NCBI GenBank assembly: GCA_903876735.1
Contig: CAIRAW010000075.1
Span: forward strand, 1-64,000
Direction of reading: 5' to 3'
From: an uncultured beta proteobacterium
GTDB lineage: Bacteria; Pseudomonadota; Gammaproteobacteria; Burkholderiales; Burkholderiaceae_C
Length of the DNA: 64,000 nucleotides
The position numbers and the translations under genes are program-made. Under the pieces are notes generated by a model. The model had not been told where the DNA came from, did not search any database, and was given only the letters and a program-made list of their open reading frames with translations. Shown in pieces: positions 61,494 through 64,000 of the stretch (its first letter is position 1; each line of letters begins with the position of its first letter).

Positions 61494-63008
61494 TCAGTCA
61501 ACCGTGGCGTCAACAAAGCGGAAACGACCGTCGGCCGGCAGTGCCAGGTTTTTGGCGCGCTTGTTCAGGCCATAGATCGTGTTCAGGCTGTAGAGCGGCA
61601 TTTCCAGCGCCTGGTCGGCCACGTAGCGGCTGATCTCCTGCAAGGTCGATTTACGCGCAACCTGGTCCCAGGTGTTGCGCTGGATGTGCAGCAGGGCGTT
61701 GAGCTTGGCATCGTCGTCAAACGGATTCCAGCGCTGCTTGGTGTAGTACATGGCGTAAGCGGTGTTGTCGTAGTCGAAGGTCCAGCCGCCCCACTGGTTT
61801 TGCCACATCTCGCCGGTCTTGCCATTCGGGATGATGTCGTTGAGCAGCACATTGGTTTCATAGGGCTTGAGCGCGACGCTGACGCCGACGGCCTGCAGGT
61901 AACCGGCCACGGCCTGCGCCACTTCGCGGAAGTTGCTGTCGGGGCCACGGAAGTCGAGCTGGATCTGCGCGCCGGGCTTGACGCCGGCCTTTTGCAGCAT
62001 GGCTTTGGCTTGGGTGGGGTTGTAGGGCAGGGGCTTGAGGGCCGGGTCATTACCAAACGAGAGCGTGCCCTGGAAGCTGGCAATCGGCTTGGCGTGTCCG
62101 AGCAGAATGGTCTTGATGATGGCGTCGCGGTCCACCGCCATGGTCAGCGCTTTGCGCACCTCGCGGTCCTTCATGATGCCGCGCTGCGTGTTGTAGCGCA
62201 GGGCCAGCGCCACCGGGCCGTCAACGCTGACGACTGCCAGCTTGCTGTCCTTCTTGAGCGTTTCGATCATCGCCAGCGGAATCTGGTTGGCAACGTCGAT
62301 TCGGCCGGCCTGCAGTTCGGCGGCCTGCGTCGCCGGCTCGCTGATAAAGCGGTAGACAAGCTGGTCAAGCTTGGGCGCGCCGCCCCAGTAGCCTGCGTTG
62401 CGCTCGAATGAGGCGCTGACCTTGGGCTTGTATTCCGTGAACTTGAAGGGGCCGGTGCCGACCGGGTTCATGCCGAAGAACTGGCTGCCCTTTTCCTTGA
62501 TGTACTTGGGCGGCACGATCATGGCGCCGTAGCCGGCGAGCTTGGTCAAGAGCACTGGGTCCGGGCTTTTGAGCACGAAGTCGACGGTGGTCGGGTTGAC
62601 CACCACCACCTTGTCGATCGAGGTGTAGTTCGATTGTTGCGGGCCCTTCTTGCCCTCATCGCCCAGCAGTCGGTCAAACGTGAACTTGACGGCTTCGGCG
62701 TCGAAGGGTTCGCCGTTGTGGAACTTCACGTTGGCACGCAGGGTGAAGCGCAACTTGCTGTTCTTCTCGATGAACTCCCACTTGGTGGCCAGACCCGGCA
62801 CCAGCTTCATGTCGGGTGTGCGCATGATCAGGCCGTCGAACACCTGGCCGCCGACGGCGCCCCAGGACACCAGAAAGGTGGCAATCGGGTCCCAGTTGCC
62901 AGGGTCCTGGTGCAGGGCGACGGTGAGCGTCCCGGCGGCATGGGTGCCGGTGCTGGCCAGACCGGCGAGCGCCAGTGTGGTGCTGGCAAGGAAAGACTTG
63001 AATTTCAT
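61494..63008 (-). CDS. peptide-type ABC transporter substrate-binding protein (SBP_bac_5)
   Basis: A 504-residue periplasmic binding protein with signal peptide MKFKSFLASTTLALAGLASTGTHA. Family 5 features are LVPGLATKWEFIEKNSKLRFTLRANVKFHNGEPFDAEAVKFTFDRLL and GTGPFKFTEYKP, then ALTMAVDRDAIIKTILLGHAKP. AGGAGA lies 6 bases before the ATG at 63008; the longer frame to 63113 runs into the ATPase gene. It could bind peptides, opines or nickel chelates, but the carboxypeptidase partner favours a peptide-like ligand. Confidence 0.92.
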   Translation of the reverse strand: MKFKSFLASTTLALAGLASTGTHAAGTLTVALHQDPGNWDPIATFLVSWGAVGGQVFDGLIMRTPDMKLVPGLATKWEFIEKNSKLRFTLRANVKFHNGEPFDAEAVKFTFDRLLGDEGKKGPQQSNYTSIDKVVVVNPTTVDFVLKSPDPVLLTKLAGYGAMIVPPKYIKEKGSQFFGMNPVGTGPFKFTEYKPKVSASFERNAGYWGGAPKLDQLVYRFISEPATQAAELQAGRIDVANQIPLAMIETLKKDSKLAVVSVDGPVALALRYNTQRGIMKDREVRKALTMAVDRDAIIKTILLGHAKPIASFQGTLSFGNDPALKPLPYNPTQAKAMLQKAGVKPGAQIQLDFRGPDSNFREVAQAVAGYLQAVGVSVALKPYETNVLLNDIIPNGKTGEMWQNQWGGWTFDYDNTAYAMYYTKQRWNPFDDDAKLNALLHIQRNTWDQVARKSTLQEISRYVADQALEMPLYSLNTIYGLNKRAKNLALPADGRFRFVDATVD

Positions 63009-63039
63009 GGGGCTTCTCCTGGGTAAAAAATTTGAGATA

Positions 63040-63984
63040 TCAGGCCGCGGCTTGCGCCACCCGGTGGCCTGGGTTGACTTCGATAAACCGGTGGATGACG
63101 GGCTCATTGCCAACCTTGCGCACCGGGCTGGGTATTTCGCCCTGGATCAGGCGCGGGTCGATCAGGCGGCCCGGCTCGGCGACCGGCACGGCTGCCAGCA
63201 GCTTGCGTGTGTACGGATGCTGCGGATTCTCGAAGATGTCCTGGCGAGCGCCGATCTCCACGATCTGCCCCAGGTACATGACGGCGACGCGGTGGCTGAT
63301 GCGCTCGACCACCGCCATGTCGTGCGTGATGAACAGGTAGGCCAGCCCGTGCTGCGCCTGCAAGGCCATCAGCAGGTCGATGATCTGGGCCTGAATCGAG
63401 ACGTCGAGCGCCGAGACCGATTCGTCCGCGATGATCAGTTTGGGCTTGCAGGCCAGGGCCCGCGCAATGCAGATGCGCTGGCGCTGCCCGCCCGAGAATT
63501 CATGTGGATAGCGCGCGCCGTGTTCCGGGCGCAGGCCGACGCTTTCGAGCAGTTCGGCCAGACGCTGCTGCACCGCTCTGGCGTCGCCCAGCAGGCTGTG
63601 CGTCATGATCGGCTCGGTGATGCTGAAGCCGACCGTCTTGCGCGGGTCGAGCGAGGCATAGGGATCCTGGAAGATGTACTGGATGTCCTGATGCAACTGG
63701 CGCCGGCCCGCTGCGCCCAGCGTGCGGATGTCCTGACCGGCAAAGCGGATCGTACCGCTGGCGGCCCTGACCAGTTGCTGCAAGGTCTTGCCGATGGTGG
63801 TCTTGCCGCTGCCCGACTCGCCGACCAGGGCCAGCGTTTGGCCGGGGTAGATCTCGAAGCTGACTTCTTCCACCGCGTGCACGCGGTGCGTGACGCGCCC
63901 AAGCAGCGTGTGCGCGATGTCGAAGCGGGTGCTGAGTTTTTCGACCGTCAGCAGCGGTGTGGTCGGGTCGACCGTGTCCTGCAC
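63040..63984 (-). CDS. peptide-type ABC transporter ATPase (DppF/OppF-like), start uncertain at window edge
   Basis: 314 residues visible. The Walker A is GESGSGKTT (~54-62), the Q-loop [17 protein letters not shown], the signature [15 protein letters not shown] and the Walker [19 protein letters not shown]. The oligopeptide-type C-terminal block [16 protein letters not shown] follows. The ATG at 63984 is plausible, but the frame stays open to the window edge, so it could begin further out or be the second half of a fused DppD-DppF protein. First visible gene of the leftward transporter operon. Confidence 0.85.
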   Translation of the reverse strand: MQDTVDPTTPLLTVEKLSTRFDIAHTLLGRVTHRVHAVEEVSFEIYPGQTLALVGESGSGKTTIGKTLQQLVRAASGTIRFAGQDIRTLGAAGRRQLHQDIQYIFQDPYASLDPRKTVGFSITEPIMTHSLLGDARAVQQRLAELLESVGLRPEHGARYPHEFSGGQRQRICIARALACKPKLIIADESVSALDVSIQAQIIDLLMALQAQHGLAYLFITHDMAVVERISHRVAVMYLGQIVEIGARQDIFENPQHPYTRKLLAAVPVAEPGRLIDPRLIQGEIPSPVRKVGNEPVIHRFIEVNPGHRVAQAAA

Positions 63985-64000
63985 CTGCTCGGCGCCGACC

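Overview
The window looks like a chromosomal segment of a betaproteobacterium. Protein style, high GC and gene complement fit the Burkholderiales, probably Comamonadaceae close to Rhodoferax or Polaromonas; this placement is my inference from recognition, not from a search. Most of it is compact, operon-organised metabolic DNA with many 4-bp ATGA overlaps. The exceptions are the first ~3.3 kb, which is mobile DNA, and two stretches of decaying genes.

Left edge (1-4.6 kb): IS21-like end repeats abut a phage/plasmid-type primase-helicase gene and two small cargo genes. This block ends inside a truncated AraC-type regulator. Next comes a secreted metallophosphoesterase broken by an in-frame amber codon.

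Phosphonate region (4.7-24.2 kb): phosphonoacetate hydrolase (phnA), an atypical pyruvate kinase-like gene, a first phosphonate ABC transporter (phnCDE), a convergent set phnF / 2H-phosphoesterase (DUF1045) / phnN, the C-P lyase operon phnGHIJKLM with a hexapeptide transferase, a second transporter with two permease genes (phnCDEE), and a phoD remnant. Pho-box-like direct repeats with 11-bp period lie upstream of phnG, phnC and the pyruvate kinase-like gene. No phnP is present; the DUF1045 protein is a candidate replacement.

Glycerol-3-phosphate and anaerobic energy region (25-44.5 kb): glpA, glpB and two heterodisulfide-reductase-like redox subunits in place of ordinary glpC, read leftward from an FNR/Anr-type box. 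Divergent from them is a TRAP transporter, then a BamE-like lipoprotein, a LytS/LytTR-type two-component pair, and a second, perfect FNR box. That box precedes a 1660-residue single-chain pyruvate:ferredoxin oxidoreductase-like protein and a 947-residue single-chain NfnAB-like transhydrogenase. I suggest the two glp/PFOR operons form part of one oxygen-controlled electron-transfer programme.

Right part (44.5-64 kb): a VapBC-type toxin-antitoxin pair with a palindromic operator; an IclR-regulated operon with a spermidine/putrescine-type ABC transporter, a three-component amine/amino-acid dehydrogenase and an ALDH7-like aldehyde dehydrogenase (perhaps lysine/pipecolate or opine catabolism); a fluoride channel gene; a second TRAP operon with a REP-like palindrome inside it; and a peptide ABC transporter operon with an M14 zinc carboxypeptidase, running off the right edge.
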